Counted from the first letter of the stretch, positions 23,398 through 35,700 are shown. The stretch is 64,000 nt of DNA from Culex pipiens pallens (GCF_016801865.2 NC_068937.1:122609225-122673224); one strand, 5' to 3'. Notes: generated by a model not told the origin, from the letters alone. Translations and numbers: made by a program.

Positions 23398-24510
23398 GTT
23401 AAGGTAAATACTGCATGAACAAGAGTGTATGTCTGGCCGAGGCACCACGAGCAACATCTAACACAATTCATTCAACCCTTTCATGGATATCCCACGCTCA
23501 ACCGGAACACGTTTATCCGATGCAATCCAATCCGTTGGCACACGGACAACGTTCAATCGCGCGAGTGCTCTTGGACTAACGAGCAACGCGGTGGAAAAGC
23601 TCTCGTACAGCGTCACGCTGTGAGCTTCGGAGTTACAACATTCATTCATCTGGACACTGGACGAATCAATCAATCGAAATATTGGCCACGAATCGGCCAC
23701 CACCGATAGGTGCGTCGTTGGAGATCGACGTACTTGGACGAACGAGCGCAGTGCCTGGGAGGCACTCAGGAGCTCAGATCTACTGTTAACGGACTTCAAG
23801 ATTGGGGAGGTGCGCTGTTTGGTCATTGAGGAACAACGTACTTTTTTCAAAGGTAAATAATTACACACACGTATATGTCGCCGAAGCAATGACCATTAGC
23901 GGAAATTTACACCAAATTCTTTATTCATCTATCAACACCGATCAACCAACGATCTCGAGAACCCCACCCACGCGCTTTCCACGGTTCGGTCAAGGGATCG
24001 ACCAGGCGGTCATAACATCGAGGAGATGAGAACCTACGCGATGGAACTCAACAGCAGCCACTGCAAGAAACCAATAGAACTACGTTTGGCCTTCGTTACG
24101 CGCACACGTCAATATCCAAGTGTGTGTGGCTCATCTAATTATGGTGGTGCAACCAGGACGGCGATCGGACGATCGCTTTTAACCAACTACGATTCCACTC
24201 AACGGGTATCAACAAGGATCGTCTCGACTCAGCCATGTGATCGGTCGGCTGTCAGTTTTCGGACCACGTGACACCTCGGGTGTTACTCGGATCCGACTTG
24301 GAGGCTAGTCTGAGATTTACGTTGTCGTATGCCAACCCTCGTGGCACGTTAGGCAATGTACGGCTCGGAATAGCTGGTGGCAGCGTATCGAAGAGGCAGC
24401 GCAGATACTAGTTTTCTAAGGTAACACATTTAAAGAAGTGTATGTCCGCCGAGGCAGGACATCGGAGACTGCACGCATTAAATCATTCAATCCTCTTCTA
24501 TGTGCCCCTG
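23398..24510 (+). repeat. Three diverged modules inside the LTR retrotransposon
   Basis: AAGGTAA followed by GTGTATGTC(T/C)G..CGAGGCA (or a close variant) and then an ATTCATTCAA-like stretch occurs near 23400, 23850 and 24418, spaced about 450 and 570 bp. The copies are similar but clearly diverged, so the interior was partly built by old duplication. Confidence 0.6.
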
Positions 24511-25444
24511 CGAACTTCCACATCTGTAATCAACCACGGTTTACGACGGCCACGGTTTACGTGGCTCCAACCACACCATCGGACAACATCCAACGTCATG
24601 GTGACGTCACAAGGACCACTAGGATCAACAATCGAGTCTACTGGTTCATCGATCGTAATGTTTTGCGATTCGGTGATGGACATTAGTTCAACATTCACGT
24701 CAATGGTGCCTTCATCCAGTTCTCGTGATTCATTCATTAAGATCAGTGGACTTATTTGTTTAGGAAACAGATTGTGGTTGAGCCAAGAGTTGAGCATTGA
24801 AGGTTAGGTCAAACGCACAGGTCAATGAAATGTAGCAAGTTGCCATGTACTGCATGCTTGCTTGGTATTGGAAGGGTTCTCAAGTTCACAAAAGTCCTGG
24901 AAGGTGAACAATGAATCGTACTCTCAACTAAAACGTCCATTCACAACACGAATTGTAACCACATTCACACTACCCGTTCATTGAGTAAGTGCATGGAGGC
25001 TGCACAAGGAAATTGCGTCAATCGGGTTAGTCAACTTGTAAGCAGGACGAAGCACACCCACACATCCACGCTACTCTGGGCAGGGTCCGGAGGTCGGAGC
25101 GCAAAGGTGGTTCAGAAAGGCTGAACCAGGTCAACCCAAGGGGACGTCACTGGGACGTCATCATCCACCACGATCGGCGAGGGGTCGCCACGTGTCATCG
25201 GTCACGTCAACGGGATGTACCAATCCTTCCAGCGTGGTATCAACGGGATGCCACCATCCAAACCAAGGTCAACTCGGACAAGATCAAGGTGCAGTCAAGG
25301 TGAGCTGCAACTTCCTCGGTATACGGTCAGTGGTCTCTGCCGAGAGAGGACAACAGGACAGCGGAGGACAAACCCGCATGCCACGTGCGGTCACCGGTAC
25401 GCTGTACGCCCACGGAGCGAAAGGAGTTCGTTTTCCATCCAACC

Positions 25445-25700
25445 TAGTAGGGGCAGCAAAGGACGAGCTGCACATTCCGGAGCAAGGGTTCAGGATCCCA
25501 CCTGGACTAACGGAGCACTGGGCTCCACCCCAAGCGGCCAAGGAAGCGCTGCACATTCCCGGAACAAGGGTTCAGGGTCCAACCTGAACAAGCGGAGCAC
25601 TGGGCTCCCATCCAAAGCAGCCAAGGACGCGCTGCACATTCCGAACCAAGGGTTCAGGGTCCAACCTGGACAAGTGGAGCACTGGGCTCCCATCCCAAAG
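25445..25700 (+). repeat. About 80-bp tandem repeats in the retrotransposon interior
   Basis: Three consecutive units carry GCTGCACATTCC, AAGGGTTCAGG and GGAGCACTGGGCTCC in the same order (near 25470-25525, 25550-25605 and 25630-25690). They are imperfect and do not share one reading frame. Confidence 0.75.
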
Positions 25701-26538
25701 CAGTCAGGAGCACTGCAACCTCTGGAGTGGACACTTTAGAGGCGGTCTGGCGTCATCGGGACGTCATCCAAAGGTTCCGGAAAACGGTTGCCACTAGGCT
25801 GTGGTTTCGATGAGGCGCATCCAACACCAACGCAAGTGCTGCGTCACTGTGGAGTGACCCCGGCTGGCTGGAACCGTACCAGACCTTTCTACCACTGCAA
25901 GGGCAGCTGGTGCAGCATTCCCCGGGCGGAAATGGGTTCATGATCACTGCAGGGCAGTCGATCAGGATATTGCAATAACTTCCACTTGTTGACCTACTCG
26001 GGCGGAGTCACACAATTGGCTACTGCAGGGCAGTCGGTCAGGTCCCAAGGTCAGGATAGACTTACGACCAAGCCAAGCACGGTCGTATAGGTTGAAGCTT
26101 TGCGGAACTCCACTCCAACATCCGATAACTATGAACGGAACAAGGTCATGACCATTCAAGGGAATTTGGTCAGGTATTCCAAGGACAGGAGAGCATACAT
26201 TTTCAGGACTCAAGTCAACTCAAGTGGACCGGACGGTAAAAGTCACTGCTGGGAGAAGCTGACTCAGATCACTCAGCAACAATCTACCAGGAAAACAAGT
26301 TCGGTGAAGAGGACTGCTGGAAGGATTGCAGAACCAGGGATCAACTCAAGTTTCAGCAACCAAGGATCGAACTTTAAACAATAACGATGTGAACATCTAT
26401 TAGCTGGATCTTTCATGGTGGGTGAGCTGAGCGCTCAAATTTGCTTTTTATTAATTGATTAGGATAGCCATTCTTTCATCCAAAATCCCAATTCCCTTTG
26501 AGAGATTTTTGGTTTGTTCATAAATTCGAGGAATTTCT

Positions 26539-26551
26539 GGGTGGGTGAGAA
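26539..26551 (+). other. Polypurine tract
   Basis: GGGTGGGTGAGAA sits immediately before the 3' LTR, where plus-strand synthesis is primed. Confidence 0.6.
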
Positions 26552-27135
26552 TGTTTGAGACTGGCAGAGCCCATAACTACAACCCTGGCACTCATCTGAA
26601 ACCGTCTGTAATGATCGAGCACATCTACGAGAGAAGAACAGTGTGAACTAGGTTTTGCTAGGTCTTGCCCAGAGCAATTTGGTGATGACGTCATTACTTG
26701 TGATATTGGGCTATTTTCGATTCCTTTCTACATCTCCTTCTTCACTCTTGGCTCGATAGGGCAGGCTTAGATTGTATCTCACAAACAAGATTATTCCAAA
26801 TTGGCTCCCTTCGGGGAAGGTCGCGGTGCGACCGCGTACTCGGTTATTTTACTTGTAACTTTTGACTTAGAATAAACGTATGTAGTTTAAGTCGCGTTTA
26901 ACTTACATCTTGGTGGTTTTATTTGGTTTAAACGGTGACAAATCAACTCGGATTGGATTCCGGACGTCGGAGAAGACTTGCCGTCTTCAAAAACCCAAGG
27001 TCGCCGCTGGTATGAGGTCATCGATGGTAGCTTGGACGAGGCTGGCGAGGCAGACTTGCAGGTCACGAATAAATCAACTCGTGCTGGGCCCTTCGCACTA
27101 CTAGCTATCGAAGAGGAAGGTAAAAGGTCCCAACA
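26552..27135 (+). repeat. 3' LTR
   Basis: 584 bp, essentially identical to the 5' LTR (one difference seen). It is followed by the ACACC target duplication. Confidence 0.93.
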
Positions 27136-27312
27136 ACACCCCTTTTAAACGGATTTTACACACACTACCAAACGATTGTTTTGATAGTGTGCGTGAGCGC
27201 CGTGTAAAAAGTGATAGTTCGTCACTTTTTAGTTTTACTTTGACCAACCAACGGGGTAGAAACTAACAGAGTGTCAAACGAAGAAGTGACCAACGACCGG
27301 GGGTTGAGTGTA

Positions 27313-27870
27313 CCAAAGTTCTACAAAGTTGTAGAGCAGAAAAAATTTTGATATATAAACATGAGGGGTTTCCCTATGAACATCACGAGCTTTGAAAAAA
27401 AATTTTTTTTTGCGTTTCTTTTCGTTTTGTCGTCTATATCGGTCGACGATGAACGGCTATGATCAACGCGACTGACTAGTTTAGTTATTTATAAATGATT
27501 CTAGAAAGAAAATTGCTGATAAAATTTTGAATCGGATGGAGCAAAACTCGTGTCATTCGTGTCAAATTTATTCAGAACATGTTTGATAAAGGTCAATGCG
27601 CCAATTGAATCAGTTGCATCAGAGAGAAAGAGAGACAGAAATAGAACAAACCCGTTTTTTTTAATCTTTTTTATTGACCACAGTAACACAACAACTTTGG
27701 TTCCCTATCTAGCGATTAACGGCGTGATAAAATCTTAATTATCAAAAACATATATCGATTTTTACAATTTGAGGAATTAATTTACTGTAACTAATAAAAA
27801 CACCCTTCTTTGTTTAACAGTAAAGCACAAACATTTACACTCTCAACATGGCCCACAAAACGATTCCATT
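27313..27870. other. 3' flank of sugar porter 3
   Basis: AT-rich, no gene recognised. It should contain the 3' UTR of the porter. TTTATTGACC near 27671 and TAATAAAAAC near 27793 are possible processing signals but cannot be assigned with confidence. Confidence 0.4.
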
Positions 27871-30624
27871 TTATCTATTGAGCGCTTCCTGGATCTCGTT
27901 CAAGCTCATTCCCTTGGTCTCCATGACCTGAGTCAGGGTGAAGGCAAACGCTATAGCACACATGATACCAAAAATCCAGAAGGACCAGTGCGATCCAACA
28001 GCCTCGTCCAGCGTCGAGAAGAACTGCAGCACCAAAAAGCCCAAAACCCAACAGGTCGACGCCACGATAGACGAAGCAACGGACTTGACATTGGCCGGAA
28101 ACATTTCACCTAGGACAGCCCACGGAAGTGGTCCAAATCCAATGCAGTACACCGTCACAAAGAAGATCAGCGAGAAAATTGGCAACCAGCTGATACTTTC
28201 AACCGAGTCCGACTTTATGTAGTCCATGTAAAAATACAATCCCATGGTTGCATGAGCCAAGCACATTCCGCCTGCGGATACCAACAAGATCGGCTTGCGA
28301 CCCAGCCGGTCAACAATTAGTGGGGTAGCGCCACTTGCCAAAACCTGAACGATGCCGACCAGGATTGTCGAAATGGCCGGAGACATGGTGCTTCCGGTTT
28401 TGGCAAAGATAGTCTGACTGTAGAACAGGATCACGTTGATTCCGGACAGCTGCTGGAAGCTGATCAAGCCCGCGCAAATGATCAACGCCTTTGTGGTTCC
28501 TTTGGTCTTGAAAAGATCCATAACACCCGCTTTGTTCTTCATGGCTTCATCAACCGACGCCGATGTTTCCTCCAGCTCTTTCTGCACACCTTCGGCCGTT
28601 TTACCACGCAACCACTGAAGTGAAGCAATGGCATCATCGCGACGACTCTTGGTCAGGTAATACGTGGGGGTTTCCGGCATGAAGAAGAACGCCCCGGCAA
28701 AAATGACCGGCAGAGCCAAGCAAGCCCACTGCAACGCTGCCCAACTCACGTACGGACCTATGGCGTACACGTACAGGATTCCACTGACGATGCAGAGCTG
28801 CATCAGCGATCCGAGTGCCCCCCGGTACTCATTGCTGGCGATCTCTCCAATGTACATAGTCTGGACGGTCATGACAAAGCCGACTCCGAAACCCTGGATC
28901 AACCGGGCGGCGAGCAGCTGACCAACGGTCGATGTGGTCAACAGCAGCACCCAACTCACGACGAAAAACGCCGAACTGCCCAGAAGGGTTAGCTTGCGGC
29001 CAAACTTTTCAGCGCATGGACCAGCGATGAAGGGAGCTGGAAAGAAAAAAAAAGATTATGAATAGCAAAAATCATTCAAAACAAACTTCAATGGTGAATC
29101 GTACCGATTAGCGCTCCCATAGCCACCAGGGATCCGATCCAGGACTTTTCGCCGGTGTCGGGAATTACGTCCAAAGGATTGACACTGGTGTCGTTGGACG
29201 AGTAAACGGGACCCATGGGGGATGTCCATCCCAAGCATGTTCCGAGGGCCACCGAGGCGAGGTTGACTGGAAAATGTATGGAATTAGTTATGATGGCAAC
29301 AATAGCTGATTATTTTAAAGGATTTCCAATATTTTCAGACATCACTGAATTTTCTATTCATGGTATTTACAAAAATCATAAACATAATATTCTTAAATTT
29401 AACTTTTTTATTGTACAATAATTCAAATGCATCTTTATTTTACAACAAACTACAGATGTGTTTTACCTTTTTTTTCATTTCTAGCAGATTGCACAATTAT
29501 TGCATGGTTTGTATCAGTTTACGATAGGACTAATCCTAATCCACAATTTCTAGCCACTATCTTTTACTAGTTTGTTGTGTTTATTTTTGCTGTTGTACTT
29601 GAGATTAAAACTAGTACTAGACATCACAGTAGAAATAACGTTGCGTTGATTCAAAAATTATTTGGGATTTATAAGTGAAATTTTCAAATTCAAATTAGAA
29701 TGAAGTTTTGAATGGAAAAAATCTAGTTTTTGAATTTTGATTTTGTTTCATTATGCCTTGAAAACATGAAAAATGGTAATGCACAAATTAAAAATCACAA
29801 AAGTTAAACAATAAACAAACCAGTGTTGAGCAAAGTAATCTAGGAGTTTGTAATTCAGGATGGTGACCAATAAGGCGATGATAAAATATTGCAATAATGT
29901 ACTTGGTAATGAAACAGTCAACGCCCTGACTAATATAGGTTCGTTGAACTTAAATTTAATGTTGAAAACAAGAAATAAAAAAGAACGTCAGATAATTGAA
30001 ACATCGAGTAAATGAGGCTTCGGAAAATCGAATATCGACTGTACAGTCAATCGTATAGATTCTTGTTTTGAAACCAAAGCACCACAGTTATCTTGTTTAG
30101 TTTTTATTATTTTCTGATAGTTTCAATCCCAATCTACACCTCGCAATCACTTCCTTTTGCAAACTTCTTTTTTGTTCTTGCTTTTGCACTTGAAAATAAT
30201 ACTACTTTTTCTAATGATAAGAATCGAATCATTTACACAGTAAAAAATCATTGCCATAATAGTTATAAGATCATCTTAAACTTGAATTAAACGAATTAAA
30301 CACTTCTTCACTTGAATGGAATAGAACCAAGAAAACGACCAGCTTATATTGTAGACTTTTGCCACAGACAATAAAAATGTCCATAATTGTAACCATGCCA
30401 TAAAACGTTCCAGTTCTATTTTAAAACCCAAAAGTCTTAAAATTTGCTTCAATTTTTCTTTTCGTTTTCGAACTTTAACTTCTTTCCCCACACAATAACT
30501 CACCAACAACACCCGCTATAAACTGCCGCGTGGGGGCTCCTTTCTCCATCTTGTAGTTTGCTCGACTGCTCTCGTAGTTCTCGAACGTTGCCACAGGTTG
30601 GTAGTTGAGCTCAGCTGGATTCAT
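27871..30624 (-). CDS. Sugar porter 3 (facilitated trehalose transporter Tret1-like)
   Basis: The most typical Tret1-like porter here, expected in the plasma membrane. CDS is 30504-30624, 29105-29266 and 27871-29036 (482 residues). It starts MNPAELNYQPVATFENYESS, with a polar cytoplasmic N-terminus of about 35 residues. The first intron (29267-30503, 1.24 kb) is phase 1, just before NLASVALGTCLGWTSP. The second (29037-29104, 68 bp) falls in ALI|APFIAG, the same place as in porter 2. Motifs are EKFGRKLTLLG, ARLIQGFGVGF, PETPTYYLTKSR, QQLSGINVILFYSQTIF, VDRLGRKPI, GFGPLPWAVLGEMF and METKGMSLNEIQ. A splice acceptor (TCGACAG) about 18 bp before the ATG suggests a 5' non-coding exon further upstream. 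Confidence 0.92.
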
Positions 30625-30641
30625 CGATTCTCACCAATGGC

Positions 30642-31803
30642 CTGTCGAGATTGCACAGTTCACAAACGGTTAAAATCAAGTTTTTTTTTACATTTAATAT
30701 CGCAATTTCACTTATTTTTCAAACAAATAAATGTGAACTCACTTAGAAACTATTTTAAACAGACAAAAATAATCATGAGATTTCTTCAAACCATTCACTA
30801 CCCTCAACAGTAACATTCAAACAGAACCAATTCTAAAAGGCCACTAACGCATTTTGCAAAGCCAAGATCCTTTAAATAACCCTTAGCAGATTCTCAAGTG
30901 GTCAGTTGTTGCCACACTTTGCAAAGAAGAGACCGCCCTTATCTTGAACGGCAATCGCCGCAACTAAATATTTCACGATTTTGTAAATAAATGACAGAAA
31001 AATACAGCGAGTAAGTCTAAATCAAGCCGGTAGCGGTGGCGTCAGGTGAAGTGTGCCGTCCAGATTCCGGGGACACTCGAGTGTGGGACAAACCAAGTGA
31101 AGTGCAGTTTGAGCCAAGGGATAGCTAAAATTTGACGCCATCGAAATGTTGCTCAAAGGTTTATTCGGTGACTAGGCGCCGTTCATGATCAACCAATGGA
31201 AAGTGACTTGTTGGAAAATTTGAATTGAATCACAGTTGTTGACAACTGTGAGGACAAAGTGTGAAGAAATCTCGAAGTGCCATGCGATTCCACCAGCTTA
31301 ACTTAATGGAGACGCTTGGTTTTTTAAAACAATTCCATTAAACACAATTTCTCAATTTACACACTAAACGCTATTGCAAACCTCGATGGAAAACCTTCTT
31401 AGCCAACCTGACTGGACACCGGTCAACCTCAAACTGATCGGTCGTCGTCGTCAGCCTGCTTATCCAAAATGTTCGCAGACTCGATCGGCAATCCTCTGAA
31501 CAAGCTCGCAATACATCAACTCAATCCCGGTGTCATCATCCAGTAAACCGTTTTGCTTCCTTAATGTGAGAATACCTACTTCCTTGTGGTTTGTGTATCT
31601 TCCTTGCCTCTCCCGCCACTAACCCTTAGCTATGCTGGTCCTTAATTTCAGAGCAAACATAGCGTTTAAGCAAAATTTCTCCTTTTTGGTTTTATTTTAG
31701 ATAATTTGTTTTTGACTTGGAAATATCGTCTGCATAATGTCCTGTAAAGACGAACCTTTTTAAAAATGAAGCAAAAGATTAGACGCAATCGAACAAAGTG
31801 GAA
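30642..31803. other. Upstream flank / 5' UTR intron of sugar porter 3
   Basis: No coding frame is recognised. The stretch is taken as upstream non-coding DNA of porter 3; one initiator-like site on the - strand is listed separately. Confidence 0.4.
31431..31437 (-). promoter_or_regulatory. Initiator-like site, possible start of sugar porter 3
   Basis: On the - strand the sequence reads GATCAGTTTGAGG, matching the arthropod initiator TCAGT with +1 at about 31435. It lies about 0.8 kb upstream of the porter ATG on the same strand. No TATA box is evident, and short Inr matches occur by chance. Confidence 0.3.
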
Positions 31804-31990
31804 ATCTTGATCGAGGGGCGTGACAAAGGCCTTAATGTATTAATTATCGGTATTTAATACATTAAGGAATTAAATTCCTCATGTCGTTTGACATTTGACA
31901 GCGCCACACCTGCTTTGAAAACTTTGGTTTGCTTCGTGTCTCTTTCGCGCACTCCGCTGTCAAGCTTGTTTTGGTTTCGTGTAAAAAAGA

Positions 31991-32417
31991 ATGACGCCGT
32001 GAAGCTGAAGAGATTTTGGACCAAGCCGATCTAAACGTGCCATTGACGGGGAAGTTGCAGCCGGTGGAGTTGGATTACATTTTCCAGTAGCTGGTTAAGT
32101 GCGATGCGGATCCTGGGACGCGCCTTAACGGAGTAATAGAGTTTAAGCTTAACAATCAGACGTCGGACGAGAGCAAGATTTCGTTGCAGCTGGAGGTGCC
32201 TTGCTACAGCGATGCCTCTAACAATTCGACATCGGTGGAAAAGAAATTGCACCTCCTGTGCAACCGCAAAAGTGATCTGCACTACGAGCCAAGCTACGAG
32301 CTCTCTGACGAAAACGGCGCTCTGCGGTGCACTAGCGTTCGGATGCTGGAATGGTTCATCCGGCAAATGATGCGGGAAGATGGCCACATTAACGCTGGGA
32401 GGTTCAAGAACGGGTGA
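31991..32417 (+). pseudogene. Decayed coding fragment A (unknown protein)
   Basis: After ATG at 31991 the frame shifts by one base, then reads EAEEILDQADLNVPLTGKL and continues through an in-frame TAG at 32088-32090 into LVKCDADPGTRLNGVIEF. It stays open to TGA at 32415-32417. Codon use and residue composition look like real protein over about 135 codons, unlike the surrounding AT-rich frames. AATAAA follows near 32527. I do not recognise the family. The shift and TAG suggest a dead copy, though assembly error is possible. Confidence 0.5.
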
Positions 32418-32579
32418 CACGAAAGCATTCAGGAGTAGACAATTGTAATCATCCGAGTTAATTAGGTACTTGGAGTGACTTTTAATTACGTTAGATGATG
32501 ACTTTTTGGTACAATGCTTTGAAAAAATAAAATATCTCAACTTTGTTGTTTCATTTATTTCAATAATAGTCCCACCATG

Positions 32580-33072
32580 TTAGGTTGGCCGGTTCTTGAG
32601 TGTCTGGAATAACGACGTTGGCGGCTTCTCATTTCGTTCAACCGGCGATTGCTTTTCCACCGGGCTTATGGTAGTACCGATGATCTGGCTTCTGGAGGTC
32701 ATCACGGGACTAACGAACATCCAGGACTCGGCGGTGATGAGGTTGCAACGGTAGGGACACATCAGGGGAAACCACTTCTGGTAGGCCGCATTGAACATGC
32801 CCAGCTGTTTGGCGGGAGTGTTACGGAGAAATCTGTGGGAAATGACGTGGGAAGAATTCGATTCGAGGATCCGTTTCAACAAACGCAGCATCCAGGTGGG
32901 CCGCTCGATGGCCTTCTACAACAAATCTTCCGGCTGGGCCAGCTTCGATATCGTCCAGTACGTCCTGGTTACCGCCCTGGATGACGCTGCGCAATTTTTC
33001 CGGTTTGCCTGTACCGCGCTGGTACTTTCCTGCTCGACCGCTCTTCGATGACACAAATTTTGCGCCAAACAT
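32580..33072 (-). pseudogene. Decayed coding fragment B (unknown protein)
   Basis: On the - strand ATG at 33072 opens MFGAKFVSSKSGRAGKYQRG and GKPEKLRSVIQ. A frameshift near the GGGCGGTAACC stretch leads into RTYWTISKLAQPEDLL, then a TAG (32916-32918). It continues KAIERPTWMLRLLKRI... and ends in TLKNRPT and a stop at 32580. The open part after the TAG is about 112 codons and protein-like, with a basic, hydrophobic pattern. AATAAA on the - strand occurs near 32553. It faces fragment A tail to tail. The family is not recognised. Confidence 0.5.
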
Positions 33073-33367
33073 AACAACAAACACACGGGGTGTCAAAATG
33101 TCAAATCAATGTAGTGTAAGAAGAGGTGGCGTTGTTTTGAACGTAAACAATCGTTAATATATTTAATTCCTACCGTTAATTAATTAAATAATTTAATTTC
33201 TTACTATTGTCCCGCCCCTCGATCTTGATACTATCAACCAGTTACACAACTCGTCATTTTTTAAGTTGATGTCAGTAATCGCTTCAGTTCTGTCAAGGTA
33301 TAATAGATTTGATCTTCCTGAACACGCTCCAATCGACAGAATTGAATTTTATAAAGTTTCCTGTCAA

Positions 33368-33760
33368 TCGAGAAATTAAAAGTGCAACATGGAGTTAAAC
33401 TTTCTGTCAAGCTGCTGTGAAGTTTATCATGACAGCTACAAAAGTTGCACTCCATTTTACCGGCTCACATCTCTCTTTTTAATTTCTCGATAAAATAGTA
33501 TCGGAATATTAAAAGTGCAACACGGAGTTAAACTTTCTGTTAAGTTTCTGTGAAGTTTTCCACGACAGCTTGAATGTTTCACTCCATGTTACCGGCTCAC
33601 ATCTCTCTTTTTGATTTCTCAATATGTCGGGTACATCGAGAAATTAAAAAGAGAGATGTGAGCTGGTAACATGGAGTTAAACTTTTGCAACTGTCATGAA
33701 AAAATTCACAGAAGCTTGACAGAAAGTTTAACTCCATGTTGCACTTTTAATTTCTCGATA
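33368..33760. repeat. Three-copy cluster of a ~123-bp MITE-like repeat
   Basis: Units at 33368-33490 (+), about 33504-33623 (+) and 33636-33759 (inverted) share ends TCGAGAAATTAAAA / TTTAATTTCTCGA and inner words GGAGTTAAACTTTCTG and CACATCTCTCTTTTT. Each is itself an inverted-repeat unit, and the third is flipped relative to the first two. Confidence 0.8.
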
Positions 33761-35700
33761 TATTCTGTGGAAATATTTTAAACAACCATGCGTACCCATG
33801 TTTATCTGTGGGGTTTACAGGTTTAATCTGTCCCATTTTGAGGTAACGTCAAGGAATTTTAAGTTTTTGATTCTTAAATGATAGATTATGATTTTAGAAA
33901 CAATGTTTTCTTAAACAAGAAAAATTTAAAATACTTTCTCGCACCCTCACTTGCATTATCCAAAAAAAAAATCACTTTTTTAGAAAAAATGGAATCAATA
34001 CAAAAACTGTCAGGTGTGTATTTTCTGTAAACGATAGGTTTTTGTCCATGTATTAATTTGTTAGTGCGCCTTACTGGACCAAAATAGAAGTTTTTGGCCT
34101 CTCCCAGACGGATTTATGTCGAAAAAATCGCATTTTTTTCGAAATTTTGGCTCGAGCCTCGAATCGATTCAGGCTCGATCTCGAGCCAGATCGACTCGAG
34201 ACTCAATCCAAAATTGTCGGTGGGTTTTGACGATTTTATTTAAATATTTTTTTTTGTAACTCATAACTTTCCAACCAAAGAACTTTCTCCTAATTTCACT
34301 TTATAGAAAATTGTCCAAGAAATTCATTAAAAATAAAATATCAACCCTCAAGTGCCTTCCAATATTTTTTCATTGCAGTTTATGGCCTAAAACGTGATTT
34401 TCACCCATTCCATATATATATAAGGCAAATTTATGGGAAATTGGACGAGCTTTTCAGTAAAAATATTTACGAGACTGAAAAACCAAGTCAGTCATATAGA
34501 AATTACCAAAAACCACAAAAAATCCCGTTTTTTTCAACATTTTTATTTTAAAAACCACTGTATCTTCCCAAGGGTTGGACATAGGACAATGGTCAATATG
34601 GAGACTTTTATGTAAAATTGTCTGTAGAATCGATCCCCACTACTGGTTTTTAAAAATTTTGACGTTTAGACCACTTTTCAAAAAAAACAGTTTTAGTAAA
34701 TGATTTTTGTATTTTTTTAGGATAGACATACCGTCCTGCATTTTTAGTCAGTCTTTTAGTAACATTTTAGGCTATTTCCTCAAAAATTTTGAACGAAAAA
34801 AAATTGTGACATCACCTTTAAATTTCAGTTTTAGACTTAACAATCAAAAAATATCATAGATGTGGCGTGTATTTTTGTTTCAGTGTATTTTTTTCAGAAA
34901 GCCCGTCCAATTTCCTACAAGTTTGTCTTTGACCACTTTTTGATACGACGCAACGGCTCCGAGATACAGTGATTTTTAAATTACAAAATATAAAAACATT
35001 TAAATACCTTACGCCCTCCTCAAATGTTATTTTCGAGTACTATTGGCTCCATGTACATAAAAATGACTCATATAGGACTAGGATAACATTGAAAGTTTCA
35101 TTGAAATCGGAGAGGGTCGGGTACAAAAGTACCAGAAAAATTCCTGATTTGAGCTGGAATTGCTCATATTTGTTATTTTTTAATCACCATCGTGTTCCTC
35201 GGACAATTTTACATAAGCATCAATGCATATCCAAACTAAACCAAACCATTGCCGAAATACATCCCTTCAAAAATAAAAAAAAATGAATTTAGGTGAAGAT
35301 CGAGTCCAAAGGTGTACCCAGTTGACCTGGAAAGACCCATAATCGTATAAGTGCGCATGGTTATTTTTTAAAGCTGATTCCATACCAAGTATACCCAAAT
35401 TTACAATTTAATTTATTGGCAAGAAAGTCAATTTTAAGTCTATCATACCTTGATAAAAGTATACTCAATTTTTACAATTTTATTTAATGGCAAGACCGAG
35501 GGAAAGACACATACTTTTTTTTAAATAAACTAAATGAAAATGGTAAACTTATTCAACAAATAATCACAAATTCAGTGACGAAGCCTCAACGACAAAAAGG
35601 CCATTCTAATGTAAACCTAAACGGTAATCAAATGTTTGACGATAGATAAAACCATTGCAAACAGCGGAAAACCTCCTTCATTACAAAATTTAATAATACT
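33761..35700. other. Intergenic, repeat-like, no gene recognised
   Basis: AT-rich. CTCGAG-type words cluster at 34151-34205 (CTCGAGCC, GGCTCGATCTCGAGCC, ACTCGAGACTC). A 105-codon frame at 34969-35286 is low complexity and I do not call it. The stretch is probably old repeat DNA. Confidence 0.4.

Larger units (their letters stand above)
22321..27135 (+). mobile_element. Non-autonomous LTR retrotransposon, probably BEL/Pao-derived
   Basis: Two 584-bp LTRs (22321-22904 and 26552-27135) begin TGTTTGAGAC and end CCCAACA. By eye they differ at one base (22380 C, 26611 A). The target ACACC is duplicated at 22316-22320 and 27136-27140. A TGG-type primer-binding site follows the 5' LTR and a purine tract precedes the 3' LTR. 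The 3.65-kb interior has only short open frames and no gag, protease, reverse transcriptase or integrase, so it must move in trans. The PBS sequence recalls insect BEL/Pao elements; that family call is from memory. Confidence 0.92.
22253..27310. mobile_element. TA-flanked MITE split by an LTR retrotransposon
   Basis: The ends CACTCAAACCCC and GGGGGTTGAGTG are inverted and flanked by TA (22251-22252 and 27311-27312). CACTTTTTAGTTT occurs near 22302 and an equivalent near 27223. Without the retrotransposon the MITE is about 240 bp. It has no coding capacity. Confidence 0.75.
31809..33223. mobile_element. Inverted-repeat element enclosing two decayed genes
   Basis: GATCGAGGGGCGTGACAA at 31809 and its inverted counterpart (GATCGAGGGGCGGGACAA on the - strand, near 33206-33223) face each other. 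Both are followed inward by AATTAAAT-rich arms of about 70 bp. I could not find a clean target duplication, so the exact edges are uncertain. Between the ends are two convergent, broken coding regions. Confidence 0.5.

Noticed and set aside
22870..26400. Frames in the LTR-element interior as gag or pol
   Set aside because: They are short, lie on both strands, and show none of the reverse transcriptase, protease or integrase motifs.
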